A stretch of DNA of 64,000 nt, taken from positions 1,612,001 through 1,676,000 of the forward strand of contig JASBNA010000003.1 in NCBI GenBank assembly GCA_038087015.1. Reading direction: 5' to 3'. Position 1 is the stretch's first letter. Each line of letters opens with the position of its first letter. The stretch is from Cerrena zonata (lineage: Eukaryota; Basidiomycota; Agaricomycetes; Polyporales; Cerrenaceae). A program made the translations under genes and the position numbers. Positions 10,245 to 22,593 of this stretch are shown here, piece by piece. Under the pieces are notes generated by a model. That model saw only the letters and a list, made by a program, of their open reading frames with translations, searched no databases and was not told where the DNA came from.

Positions 10245-12961
10245 ATGGAGACTCCACCATATGTGCCGTACCAAGCGTATAGAGTGCGTAGTATCATCCT
10301 GGAATGCACTAATATCCTTGATAACACGGTGAAACATGACAACAGTCCAAGAGGCATTCCAAGACACCGTCCAATCCCCAGGTATACACTCCAAATGTAT
10401 CACCGCCGCCACAGGCAAAGCCACCCGCTATACAAGGGAATGGTCTTGCTCTCAGTGAACCTGCGGTCCTGCAACATAAGGATATCTTGGGGGATCCTGA
10501 GAAGACTTTGTCTTCAATAGATATCCCTAGTCGTCTGACAGAACGACCAGTGTCAATGACCGGCTCGATACCTCAGCACCATGAACCTCCTCCGCCTTTG
10601 GCAATAAACGTTATTGCCTCGCAGGAGCCTACGAATGAAGGGGTATTGTCTGACTCACCTGCGACGGTCATATCCACTGCACTGAATGGCATCCCTTCTT
10701 CACCAACTTCCCCTGCACCGACTTTGCCATCCGCGTCGGAGAGACCACAAAGCAATGGCAAAGCTTCGGAGTCTGGTGAAGCCTCTGTGGCTTCCTCGAG
10801 TACCTCCTCCCCAGGCCCAAGCCCAAGACCTTCCCCTGCGGCATCAAAAAGAGTCTCCACATTTCGTCATGTCCCCCTTCGTCCAGCCAGTGCTCGACCA
10901 CCGGCGGTCTCTTCCCCATTAAGGCCCGCAGGTACCCATGCTCGTACATCCTCAAATCTTTCCTCTTCATCCCGGTACTTGGTAGGGACACCGGAACCTC
11001 GCAGCCGTCCCACGTCTACAACTACGACACCACTTCTCGCTCCTTATGCAGAGCGTGCATTGCCCACAATACCTCTAATGGATCTTCATCAGGCAACAAT
11101 CATCGCTCAGTCTCCGGATACAATCCATCGTAGACTCCCTTCGATAACGACCCTGCCTGTGATACCCCCGACACGATCATCATCTCTTGCGGTACCTACG
11201 ACATCACCATCAAGTGGAATTTCACCTCCAGGTTCCCAGAACATGACACCGGCGTCGGCTTTGTCACCTGCTTCATCATCGTCTTCTTTACCTACTATCC
11301 GACAAGAACGTGCACAGGCTCCATACAGTGCTGGATTCCAACCCAAAGGCTGTACCAGATATCGAACTGACGAATTCTTAGCAGCAAGAAAAGCGAGTCG
11401 AGACAACGGTCGTATTGAACGAACTCGACTGGAACGACGCTTAGAGAAACTCATTAACTTACACTTCCCACATCCGGACACACAGAAAGAGAGGGAGCCA
11501 CATGGACGACCTGGGCCTGGGCAACAGAATAGACGACAATCATCCTTTTTTGATTTAACTTTTGAGGATCTGAGGACCAAGAGTGTAAGTGATCTATGGA
11601 AAGGAGCTGTTACACCTTCGACTCCCGGTGGCAGGATGGATACCAGAGGTCGGCTTCTATGTATTCACAAATCCAAGACATGCAGAGTAATTGTTTTCCA
11701 CTTTTGTTTTGTTAGCTTCTGAACAGGCGATCACACCTTGGGAAAACGACGCGGACGTTTCACAATGCCCTATATGTCGGTAAGTGGCTTTCGCTTGAAT
11801 GATAAGCACATACTATACAGGAAAGTGACTGCAGTCGATCAGGGCCTCATTTCACCCTATCACGAATCGAAAGCATCATTGTCGGCTGTGTGGAAAGATC
11901 ATATGCTCTTTGCCTATTAAATATCCACAGCGTCCCCAGCCTTGTTCACTTCTATTTGTCGCCGATCCTATTACAGGGGCGGTAGAAGAAGTGAAGGAAG
12001 GTGTAGATTATGGTGTACGAAAGCGGACCACCAGTGTTTCGCAGGGGAAGGGGAAGGGTAAAGAGCCTGCTCTCACTGACGAGGAGAAGTTTCTCAAGGG
12101 TGTACGGATATGTAATGAATGTCGACCCGTTATTCTGTGCGTTCTTTTTGTTACATCATGACGCAGAATACTGAACAGCAGCAGTCGAAAACAATATCTC
12201 CATGAATTTCATCACATACCGGTTTTCTCCAAACTGTATGATGTGAGTTTTAGCATTTATTCTAACATTCTCTTTACGTTTACTAACATCCGTTTTGTAG
12301 GCGTTCATTGCACTCGAGAAAGAGATTGAAGAAGCATTGCCTCAGTTCCAGGAGCTCGTGCTTAGCCTTAGGTCAGGCTCTATGTATCCAAATGTTATCC
12401 AGTTGACTTACTGTTCGTTCTGTAGTAATGAAGAACGTCCAGCTCCTGAAGCTTCAGCGGCGAGGAAACGGCTATTGGACGCATTCGGTCAATACGATGC
12501 TCTCGCCAAACGCATACAACGAATCCCTTGTCCGGGCGGTCCGGGAAGCTCGCAAAGTCGAGTACAAGCAGCCATCATTGCCAGAGCGAACAACTTCCTC
12601 CAGAAAAATATGTTCCCTCTTCAGGTTGGTATCCCATTCTCTAGCCATAATCTTGCATTCGTTGACATGCCTTCAGGCACTACCGAAACCTAAACCAAAG
12701 AGAACCTCAGAAACACCATCGAAGATAGCTGCCGAGGAACACACACAACAACTCGTCGACCCCGATTCGGATGTCGCACATGCCCTACAGCCACTACTCG
12801 AACAAGAAGCCTTATTGGAATCTTTCGTCGAGGAGGCCAAGGCCCGTCGCAAATTCGAGGATGTTAAGACCTTGAAGTCAAACCTCGCAGAGATTCGTAT
12901 CGAGATCGACAGGATGATGGCTAACGCAGACGAGAGAGAATCTTACAAGCCGAAGCAATAG
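10245..12961 (+). CDS. PEP7: FYVE zinc-finger, rabenosyn-type vacuolar sorting protein (PEP7/VPS19-like)
   Basis: Predicted endosomal tethering factor that binds PI3P and Rab5-type GTPases. Exons: 10245-10283, 10346-about 11660, about 11716-11779, 11843-12136, 12185(or 12179/12182)-12242, 12301-12371, 12426-12624, 12677-12961. The first ~380 residues are Ser/Pro-rich. The FYVE finger shows CPIC, the diagnostic RKHHCRLCG and, after a ~75-residue insert, RICNEC. The last ~95 residues are helical and charged and resemble the rabenosyn Rab-binding domain. The junction before ITPWENDADV is uncertain: donors GTATTC (11661) with acceptor 11715, GTCGGC, or GTAATT (11687) with acceptor 11726 all keep frame. 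The ATG at 10245 needs a 62-nt first intron; without it the frame is closed by an upstream stop. Confidence 0.85.
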
Positions 12962-13757
12962 ACCCTCTACATATGCACTAGGTCGTTGAGCTATGTCGAG
13001 GGCCCATTTGTGTGCGTTTGCTGCAATATATAGATATAATATATACCTTTTACAAGGATAAGCAGTGTGTGAGGATGGAGGGATACAAGGGTCTCTAGAT
13101 CCCCATCCATCCCCATCCCTTCTATCTCTATCTGTTCCTATTTCTTTTCCGACCACTTTTACCACATAACATGTTCATCTGTTGGAAGTAGCTGAGAATC
13201 TAAATGACCGGTCGATAGCGCGAGTGTCAAAGTCATGGTCCCAGAGAAAGTCCCTCGAGTGGCGATTGACATGATCCCAGGAAAATTGAATAGACATGGT
13301 GGAGAGGAGGTGGAAGTCAAAGCGTATGCGGACTCATTACTGAGAGGATCAGCCTGAGAGTTACTCAAAAGTCTCAGAAGATTGCAAGCGCCCACGATCC
13401 AATTCAAGCGGCTACCTAATAGCCTACTGTATTGCTAGAAATGAGAACAACCGGATCAGATTCATTGATAATAATGGATTAAAATGCAAGGAGCGGAAAG
13501 AACAACAACAAAGATCTGGACATTGAGAAATGATGTGTGTATGGATCAAAATGCATTGATAACGTCGACATGGACATGAATGAATATGCTATGGTTGGTG
13601 ATGATTAGTAGGGGTGCCAGAATAGATGATTATAAGTTAGATGCAATGAGAGGAGAGTTAGAAGCTAGAGGAGTTCAAACCGAAACCCACAAGAGAGAGA
13701 GACAGACAGAGGAGAGAGGGGAGAGAGAAAATCAAATCACAATCAGAGTTGGCCATG
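12962..13757. other. Convergent intergenic region
   Basis: About 0.8 kb between the stops of the FYVE gene and the SOG2-like gene. Apart from a purine tract at its right end I see no coding signal; short open frames on both strands lack family resemblance. Confidence 0.45.
13691..13731 (+). repeat. GA-rich purine tract
   Basis: About 40 nt of almost pure purine (imperfect GA/GACA repeats) just downstream of the SOG2-like stop codon, in what should be its 3' UTR. Confidence 0.7.
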
Positions 13758-16700
13758 CTATCCTGGCACGGCTTCCTCCCCACTTCGACTTCTCAAAAGT
13801 CCAAAACGAGGAGGCGTAGGAATCCTAAAGCTTTGATTGAGGGACATGGCACTCCGTGGAGAATCCCGAGAAGGTCGGATGAGTCTCGAAGATGACGGGG
13901 GCACTGCACTTCGACTTCGCGAGAAACTCGCACTGAGCTGTCCATCTTCGGGTATGACGGGTGGTGGGGATCGGAGGAGAGATGCAGCGCTGACCATGGG
14001 AGAATAAGAGCGGGGCGTTGGGGCGGGTGAGAATGAAGAGACATGAAGGAGAATAACAAATTCCTGCGTTGCGTTCGTGAGTTTAACCATATTCGTTCGT
14101 AGCTCGTTGTGAAGCGGGTTAGCAGTGCCATAGCTCTTGATAGCGTTCGACAAATGAATGACAGTCTGAAAGGCGACAGGTTAAATGATATGATTTAATA
14201 CAGCTCTCACATATAAAGCGTAAGGTTCTGCTTACCCTAACGAATGCATGAGCATCTTCGCGGAGATGGGCTCGGTCTGCGCTAGGATCACCTGCTTCCA
14301 AAGCTTGTATATTCGTTCTCAGCTGTTCAGTAACTTGTTTAGCTTTCCCAAGTGCCCCGTCCAAATCCTCTCTTAGTTCGTCAACCTCTGCAAGAAGCTG
14401 GTCCATCATCTCCCATACTGACGGGGCTGCATCCAATGCGAGTTTAATAGCTTCTATGGCTTCCTTATCCACAAGAGTGTTGGTACTTGATATGGACATA
14501 TCCATCACCGAGGGTGCCTTGAACGATGGGGATGTTATCGAGGCAACCAACGAACTGGACGACCCTTGTCTAGAATGCGAATCCCATCGGGCAGGAAGTA
14601 TCGAAGAAGGTACTGTACCACCAAAATGATTTGCGGGTGTTGCACCGGCAGACTGAGGGATCCTTCTCGTAGCTCTCAGCGTAGGCGTGGATGAAGTCTC
14701 TGCGACGCCCGCAGAAAGATGGGGCATTTCCTCGGACGAAGGTAACATCTTCCCGATCTCCACATCTTTCAGACTGAATGAACCCGCGTGTCGACGAGAG
14801 ATGCGTTTCTCCAGGTCAGCGGGATCATGACCAGAATTCGATCTCAGAAGAGGTCGGAACAGGGGATTGGCTAATGATGCTGGTGCTGTTGCGGGCGGCG
14901 ATTGGATACTCTCTAGAGGAACGGCCGCTTGTGTTCGTATGATGGATGTCGAGTCAACAACATATGGCTTGGAAACAGGCGGTGGACGATCGTGTAACAG
15001 TGGCTTGACAACCGCGATCTGACCTGTGATCGTTTGCCAAGAACTTGCGATCTCTGCCATAGCACCGTACAGGACGAGAAGCATTTGTCTGGTGTACCGC
15101 ACATCATCATGAGAAGCAAGTACTTTCAGTTGGAGTGATAGGACACCAATCGCCTTGCTAAATACGGTAACGTTGTCTCTGCAGCTTTCCACCACAGCCC
15201 TACAAACCGCGGGAGAAGGTAGTGTTCTCCTGCTAAAGTCGTCGAATCGGTCGAGGGCATCTATGAGTTGATGCATATACATGCTAGCCGGATCCAGTAC
15301 TTTGAGAAGCACAGCTGATAGTCTCTCGTCAATTGCATAGACGGTATAGTGTTGCAGGGTCTGGTATATCTGCGACACCGCAAACAAGATACCTCGGATA
15401 GCGTCAATCATCTTTACAAGGGCTGGGGGAACCGTTTTCGGCATCGGCATCGAGGTGAGCGTAGATAGACGGCGAAAGTACGAATTCCGTTCGACGTCCA
15501 TGGGTGGCGCGGGTCTGTCTGTTGAGATAGGGGAGGCACTGATAGACTCTTGTGCAAGGATGCGAGATCGAGGGTTATTTGAACTTGATGCTATAGATGA
15601 GTTGGACTCTTGTCGAAGGGGAGGAGAGCCGTTCGGCGCGGAGACTTTACCATTGGGCAATGGTTGCTTCGGCAAAGGGGGAGATCTCAGCTCAGGTAAA
15701 CTCTTGGCACCTATACGTTTTGCGGTGTCATGAGAGGCAGACGCAAACGCAGAGGCACCTCTCAGATGCCATGATAGTTTCCCACGGCGCACACGAGCTC
15801 TGCTAGTCGATTCCTCGTCGGTGGAGGGGATTGATTCATCAGGTGTTGGTAAGGATGATCCGAGAGCCCGTACGGGGGACGTGTTCGCACTAGCACTGCG
15901 TGTCACAATGACAGGTACGTCAAGACGTAACCTCGAAGGCGATGGTGAGTGTGACGCGTTTCGTTTTGCGGGAGCATGTAAGTTAGCCATATCGGAGTAT
16001 ATGGATATGTCAGACTCTACTGAGAACGATCGGAGATGATTGGAAATGACGTCCTCTCTCTGCTGCAAAAATGGAGCACTGCCCTGAAAGTCATCACTAA
16101 AAAAAATGACGTGAGCATGTGGTGTTAGAATGAAGAGAAAACAATTGTGCATACAGAGATTGGTCATTCTCATAATCTACCGATAATTGTTCGGCAGTCA
16201 CTGAATCATCGCTGAGCTTCCGCTCCACGGAAAAGCCTTGCTCGTTGTCACCTATCCATTTCTGGACAGACAATATCCAAGCTTTCATGGCAGCACCTTC
16301 GACGGTGGAAGGGGGATCCATGACTGCCTTTGGTGGCCATTCGAGAGGATTCTGTTCGGCTCTAAATACAGCCAAATTACGAAATCGTGTAAGATAGGTG
16401 GGCAGTCTGTGAATACGGTTGCGTGTAATTGAGAAAATCTAAATGCGGGAGAAACATTGAATGTGTTAGACATGCTTGGAAGTTAGATTGGTTGCATTCC
16501 TAATGCACGAGAAGTATCGCAAGATGCAACCAAAAAGGCAGGTAACCGAATATAATATGTCGGACAGTTCAGAGGCGTATTACCAACCACTTCGGCCGCA
16601 CAACATATCAATTGCCAGCAAGAAAGTCTAGCCCGTGCCGGTGGAATTGCAATTGTGCGGGCTGAAAGCCTGCCTGTAATGAGGGCAAAACATCCGTGCA

Positions 16701-17315
16701 AACAGGAATGCAACAGAGAGAGAAAGAATTATTAGCACATACACGCAAGTTGGTCAGAGAGCCAGGCTGTGATGGTAAACGTTTGATCTTGTTGCGGCTG
16801 ATATCCAGTATCTCCAGTGAAGGCATTATAGTCAACTGAGGTAACAACAGGATCAATACAACAATATGACATTAATATCATCGTTAATACGTACAACATC
16901 AGGGAAGACGGTAAAGTTGTTGTTCTTTAGAACCAGGTACCGTAAGCGAGAAAGAAGTGCGAAGGCCATGGGAAGAGTAGTAAGACGATTGTGGGCCAAC
17001 GAGATTCTGAAAGATGAAGTTGTCTAGGATCCTATTATACGCCACCCTATAAGCCTCTGTGACATACCTCGCGACTGTACCATCTGTCTCGTCGTCGGTG
17101 TCCCGAACGACGGTGGCCAGCTCCTCTGCACCTTCTCCGACATCTGTGAGATTCTTGTGTGTCAAGTCGAGGGTTGCGCCATGGTCGGGTGACTTGGCCA
17201 GGGCCTCAGTAATATGGTCGCGACTGAGTGAGACAGAAGACAGTCCTGGTGAGAGGACACCATTTCTGGCCGTGGGGGATCGACCAGTCAGGGAATCGGC
17301 ATCCGCGGGGGGCAT
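13758..17315 (-). CDS. SOG2: SOG2-like leucine-rich-repeat protein of the RAM pathway
   Basis: Fungal SOG2 proteins act in the RAM network (Cbk1-Mob2 kinase) controlling polarity and cell separation. Exons: 17315-17068, 17006-16895, 16835-16743, 16438-16155, 16096-14236, 14165-13758; 3006 nt, 1001 aa. Leucine-rich repeats occupy roughly residues 60-200, with units such as [32 protein letters not shown] and [16 protein letters not shown], then [10 protein letters not shown] closing the array. The large middle exon is Ser/Pro-rich with helical SOG2-family segments (for example [19 protein letters not shown]). Intron 3 is 304 nt, about five times the local norm, yet flanking LRR units join exactly. 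Start chosen at the first in-frame ATG; upstream frame has only TTG. Confidence 0.86.
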
Positions 17316-17593
17316 GAAGGAGAGAGGGAGAGGGCAGGCTGCAGGAGGAGAGGAGTTGGATGTCGTGTTGGATGGCGAGCACAACGACCAGCCACAGCCT
17401 GCTTGAGTCGGGAGCTTGAACCACTGCCAGTGCCAGGGTCACCGTGCCTTCACTGCCAATTCCCCAGTCACACCGTGACCACTTTGATCGGCCCATCATT
17501 CCTTTTCACCACCAATCTATTTTCGCTCTCTTGGGCTTGGCATTCCTACATGCTCTCTTTCTGGTCGATATCTGCTTTTCTCGTTAACCAGCC
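17316..17593. promoter_or_regulatory. Divergent promoter, SOG2-like / SPB4
   Basis: 278 bp separate two start codons pointing away from each other. The left part stays open in the SOG2-like frame but without ATG. No TATA box is obvious. Confidence 0.4.
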
Positions 17594-20037
17594 ATGAGCA
17601 CAAACGCCTTCGCAGGTCCCTGGTCGTCCTTGCCAACGTCCCTCACACCATGGATGTATGTACGTCTATCAGTCCACCTTGCTACACGCACTTCATGATC
17701 TCATCAACAGCTTCGACGTCATACAAGCCATGGGGCACACCCAAATGACCCCTGTCCAAGCTTCTACAATTCCCCTCTTCATGCAAAACAAGGATGTAGT
17801 CGTTGAAGCCGTCACAGGCTCTGGCAAAACACTTGCATTTGTCATTCCCATACTGGAAAAGCTCATGAGACGAGAAAGTAAACTCAGAAAGAACGAGATC
17901 GGTGCTCTAGTGATTTCCCCCACCAGGTAAGCATCGTCTATATCATAAACTCATAGCGTTAACACATTGCATACAGAGAGCTTGCCAGTCAAATCCACTC
18001 GGTATTCAATCTCTTCCTCAACTCACAACCTTCACTCCGAGCAAGCCCTTCCGAATCCGACCTTGAAGACGAGGAACCTCGAAGAGAATATCCCGAACCA
18101 CTCCTGCTTGTCTCTTCAGCCGACACCCCCGCAGATGATATCCAAAAATTCCTGTCAACAGGTGCGGACATAGTGATCGGTACACCCGGTCGTGTAGAAG
18201 AATTCCTCTTGGGGCGAGGGAAAGATGTTGTGAATGTAAGGGAGTTGGAAGTTCTTGTCCTTGACGAGGCTGACCGGTCCGTACGTTTCTTATATTTCTT
18301 GGTTTCAGCATTCACTAAATGATGTCATGTTTCGATCCATAGTTTACTTGACTTGGGTTTCCAAACTACGCTCACTCACATATTGAGACATCTACCGAAA
18401 CAACGTCGGACTGGCTTGTTTAGTGCAACTATGACAGATGCGGATGCCATTTCTGAACTGGTCCGCGTCGGACTGCGAAACCCTGCTCGAGTGGTCGTCA
18501 AAGTCCAAACCAAGAAGTCAAGAAAGGGCAAAGAAGTAGACCGATCTGCTTTAGATGTAGTCGAGGAACGTCGTATACCTGCAAAGTGCGTGAAATTTAT
18601 CACACTGACCTTGACTGTATTCGCTAATCTCTTCAAAAATCCGCCAGTCTGCAGAACTTGTACATGTCATGTGCAGCTTCGGAAAAGCTGATTCAGCTCA
18701 GCCGTATCATCAAATACGAAACATCTACCCAGTCCTCAGCCCGTTTCATCATCTACTTTGCAACTTGTGCATGTGTAGACTATTTCTACCGTGTCCTCCC
18801 CCTCCTGCTACCCAAAGATGCAACACTCTACTCATTACATGGTCACCTCCAGCCTGGCACCAGGACCCGGACGCTTGCTTCCTTTGCCAGTTCCGTCTGT
18901 ACACCTTCATCACCCTCGATTCTGCTTGCTACAGATGTTGCCGCAAGAGGACTTGATCTCCCTGATGTAGATATCGTATTACAATTCGATCCGCCGTCAG
19001 ACCCTAAAGCGTTCTCTCATCGATGTGGTAGGACTGCAAGAGCTGGACGGAGTGGGAGGGCGTGGGTGTTGCTTGTTGGACGGGAGCGCGATTATGTTGG
19101 TACGGATCTCGTCTCTTTTATTTTTCATTGTTTTCATATTGATATCCCTGTTAGATTTCATGTCTATACGAAAAATCCCTATGAAGGAACGACCCTCTTT
19201 CTCTAGTGATCTTTCACCCAAAGACTCTGGAAAAACGAAACTGAAACGAAGATCCTGAAGTCGCAGTAGCACTCTCCCGAATACGAACAGCGATGCTGAA
19301 GGACCGGGCGATATACGACAAGGTAATATATCTCTACTTCGTGTTCCGTCGGGTCTCTCGATCTAAATGTATCTAATTTACAGGCAGTAAAAGCGTTTGT
19401 ATCATTCGTTAGGGCATACTCGAAACACGAAGCTTCTTATATCTTCCGGATAAAAGACCTGGATCTAGTAGGAACCGCAAAAGCATTTGGGCTCTTACGT
19501 CTCCCTCGCATGCCGGAACTGAAAGATGTCGATACCTCCACATGGGAAAATGCAGAAGTCGATGTAAGCACCCTTACCCCTACCTTCATTCCTTTTTCTT
19601 TTCACTATTAAACACCAACACTGACGAAAACATGATCACAATAACAGTGGGACAACTACGCATATCTTGATAAAGCTCACGAAACCAAACGGCTAGCCGA
19701 GGCTGAGAAACAAAAAGTCATCACCCAAGCCGAAATCGCGAAACGCAAAGCAGCACGCGCAGAGAAGAAGGCTTTGAACTCAGCGTGGAGTGATAAGGTA
19801 GTAAAGAAGACTGAGAAGGAGAAACGGAAAGAGAAGAAGGATAGGAAGAGGAAGTGGTTGAAGACTCAGGAACAGCAGATAGAGGAGAATGCGGAGACTG
19901 GAGATGGGGACGGGGATGAGGATGGGGGCGCAGGTGATGATTGGGATGAGTTGGCGAGGGAGGAAAGGATGGCGAAGAAGTTGAAGAAGGGAGATATCAC
20001 GCAGGGAGATTTTGATATGGAGTTTTCGGGGATCTAG
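17594..20037 (+). CDS. SPB4: DEAD-box RNA helicase, Spb4/DDX55 type
   Basis: Nucleolar ATP-dependent helicase for 60S subunit and 25S rRNA maturation. Exons: 17594-17655, 17711-17926, 17977-18276, 18343-18585, 18648-19099, 19155-19205, 19252-19322, 19384-19563, 19648-20037; 1965 nt, 654 aa. Seen in order: Q motif (GHTQMTPVQ), motif I AVTGSGKT, motif Ib-type TPGRV, motif II DEAD, motif III FSATM, and motif [15 protein letters not shown]. The C-terminal domain shows [21 protein letters not shown] and [17 protein letters not shown], the Spb4 signature, then a very Lys/Glu-rich tail. The intron at 19206-19251 is only 46 nt; it was inferred because the frame closes without it. Motif II is followed by an intron with the weak donor GTCCGT. 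Confidence 0.92.
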
Positions 20038-20394
20038 CTGTTCGATGCACGAACCCGGGGAGTTTATATATTTACTACATAATATTTGCATCCGGTGTCG
20101 TGACATACATCCATAGGCTTATGCAAATGATGCTACATCTATGTGAGGACCTAGTCAAGAAATCGAAGCACTAACGATAGAAATGTACAGTACCAATTTA
20201 AATGAACGTATACCTTAATTTTAAAACAACAGCAGAAAGATGAAACAAACGGAGACCAATAACAAAGAATGCGAAGAAAAGCAGGTATCCTTGAAAGTCC
20301 AGTCAGTTAGGAACCACGCTCCAACAATCAAATACTCACAAAGCATTATACAAAACAATAGGACAGCGAATTATACACAACCCACACGGCCGAC
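20038..20394. other. Convergent 3' region
   Basis: Between the stops of SPB4 (+) and the CCCH gene (-). AT-rich, no gene seen. Confidence 0.45.
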
Positions 20395-22492
20395 TCATGC
20401 ACCAGGTTTGGAATGACCGTTGATGCCATTAACCCCACCGATCACATGAGGTACATTCTCCTCGTTCTTCTCCACCCACTCGGAAAACGCATGCACCGAC
20501 TTCAAAGTGAGAGCCAGTTTATTCATAACCGTCGTCGACAACTCCTGACTGTGGTTTTGAAGCATCTCTTCTACCTGCCTGTGTATATCCACAACAACAG
20601 GCCGTAGATCCTCTTGAATCGATTGCAAAATGTTTGGATACGACGCTAAAAGGAATTCTTGGGAGGTGGGAAGTGGAGGCGGAGGCGGAGCAGCGTTGGC
20701 CGTGGCGAGAAAAGCGGTAACAGCTGCTGAGAGAGCTTTGATTTCTGCTTCGTGCTTAGCACTGGTCTGTCTGTTTTCTTCTTGCCTCTCCTCAAGCTGT
20801 AGTTTGAAACCATGAGCTTCGGGAGAGGGCACCTAGTCATGATGTCAACTCACCAGAGAGATCTTATCTTTCAGTTGCGCATTCTCTTCTCTCAGATGTA
20901 CCAACTCCCGCTGGGTCTGATCACTGCCAGTGATGAGATTCGCAACTTCGTCTATCACAACTCCCACTTCCTCCCCAGTCCGCATGAAATCATCTTCAAG
21001 AATCTGCAATCGCCCTGAGAAATCGGAATTTACTGCCAGCGTGAGGGTCTCTTCAGGGGATCCCGACAAAGGTCCTAACGAGCCACGATTTAGTGGAGGA
21101 ATGTGTTTTTGTTCCCATTCTTCCATTTTGATGGTCATGATTTCCTCCGTCTCCATAAGGATGTTATTATCATGCACAACCAGCTCGTTCTCCAAGTCCG
21201 CTATCCTCTCTTCCAATTTCATCACCTGCTCGGTCAACCCTGCTACCTCCTTAGAATCGAGAGGTTGCATCAATGGGCCTACCAGAGTGCTAGAACTTGA
21301 CGCCACAGGAAGGGAGACTTCTTCCGACAATCGTCGTCGCTTTGCTGGCCGACCGCCCTCTTCCTGATTCTCTGATTTGACGTTAGGAGGAGGGGGCATA
21401 CTCTTAGTTTCGAGTGACCGGAGTTGGCCAAATAACTCTTGTACGTTATCCCGTAGCTGGTTGATACTTGATTGCATGTCCATTCTGTGTACCAATAGAT
21501 CGTCGCTAGTAGGCGGTGTTACATGCCAATAGTTTGTATCGACTAGGCGGTGGACGATAGCAGTGAGTTCCTTCTTCTTAGCAATACACGAATCCTGTAA
21601 GGACGAAACGTCCGCTTTGAAGTCGGAACGCGCACCACCGGGGACGTCGTTGTACTTCCATAACGACGAAAGTTGGTGGTAATTATGGAGGTCGCGTTCC
21701 ATCTCAAGATGTTCTGCTCTAAGCATGACAGCCTCCGAAAGCAATCTATAATGAGTGGCATACAGATATTAGTAATTCTACCAAGGACGCGAAATTTGTT
21801 ATTTACTTGATGCGTTCCACCCAAGTTTGCATCTTCTCCGAGCGAGAGGGTTCAGTTCTCTGCAGTTCCACAGTGTGCGAGAGAGGCCGCGAAGGCGAAG
21901 AGCGACGGGTAGAACTACTAGGTTTCCTGGAATCACGGGAATGGCGACTAGGAATCCCCTGGTCGCGGCGGCTCGTTGAAGTTTAACGAGATAGAAGATA
22001 GAGTAGGTGAGTTTTCTGAACGACGTTCACTACCATCAAGCTCCCCAGGCTCTCGAGAGACTCGAGGAGGAGCTATGCGTGAGGCGAGAAGTTCGCCCGG
22101 CGAAGAGTGTAAGGGAGATGGACGCGACTGACGATGACTATGAGGTGCAGATATTGTGTATCCTGGAGGTGGAGGTCCGCTTTTGCGAGCTACGTCCCAG
22201 TCAGAATCATTTGGATGCGCGTAGGAGCACCTTTTGGGATCAGTACATCCCAAGGTTCCAGAGACATGTTGACGGGGATGTCCATACTGATCGTACCACT
22301 TTGTTGATAGACTGTCAGGACTGTTATATACAGTATATTAAAAGACATACATGGCATCTTTTCCTGGGCATGGGTGTAGTGGGATGAGAAGGTTGGAACG
22401 TGAGCAGAGCCCGCTCGATCGAAGAGCTGCAATGTCATAGGCGCCCATTTTGCTTTCGGCTTCCCGGCCCTCAACCTGCCGCTGGACGTCAT
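20395..22492 (-). CDS. CCCH zinc-finger / coiled-coil protein (two apparent frame breaks)
   Basis: Not assigned to a named family. Exons: 22492-22351, 22286-21807, 21745-20854, 20796-20395; about 637 aa if two surplus bases are ignored. Near residues 50-75 a CCCH-type finger is visible: CLWNLG, then CTDPKRCSYAH (spacing C-x5-C-x5-C-x3-H). Next comes a Ser/Pro/Arg-rich region, then about 300 residues of heptad-like coiled coil with a basic PAKRRRL patch (possible nuclear signal), and a helical C-terminus. Reading is continuous except at two G-runs: 22249-22251, between LWNLG and CTDPK, and 21956-21959, between PPRPG and SRHSR. Each has one G too many. With both removed the exon phases fit exactly, so I regard it as one gene carrying assembly indels or recent damage. 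RNA binding is an inference from the finger. Confidence 0.7.
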
Positions 22493-22593
22493 AGATTCAA
22501 GGTACACGCGGTTCAACTCAACTTGAACAAGTACTGTGACAGTGAAGCAGAATTTGAGGTAGTCCAGGCTGACCCTCACTATTTAGCAGAAAC
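22493..22593. promoter_or_regulatory. 101-bp shared promoter, CCCH gene / ABC ATPase
   Basis: Only 101 bp lie between two divergent ATGs (22492 minus, 22594 plus). Untranslated leaders and promoters of the two genes must overlap. Confidence 0.45.

Noticed and set aside
19206..19251. Frameshift in SPB4
   Set aside because: A 46-nt GT-AG intron with a plausible branch site restores the frame exactly, so no damage need be assumed.
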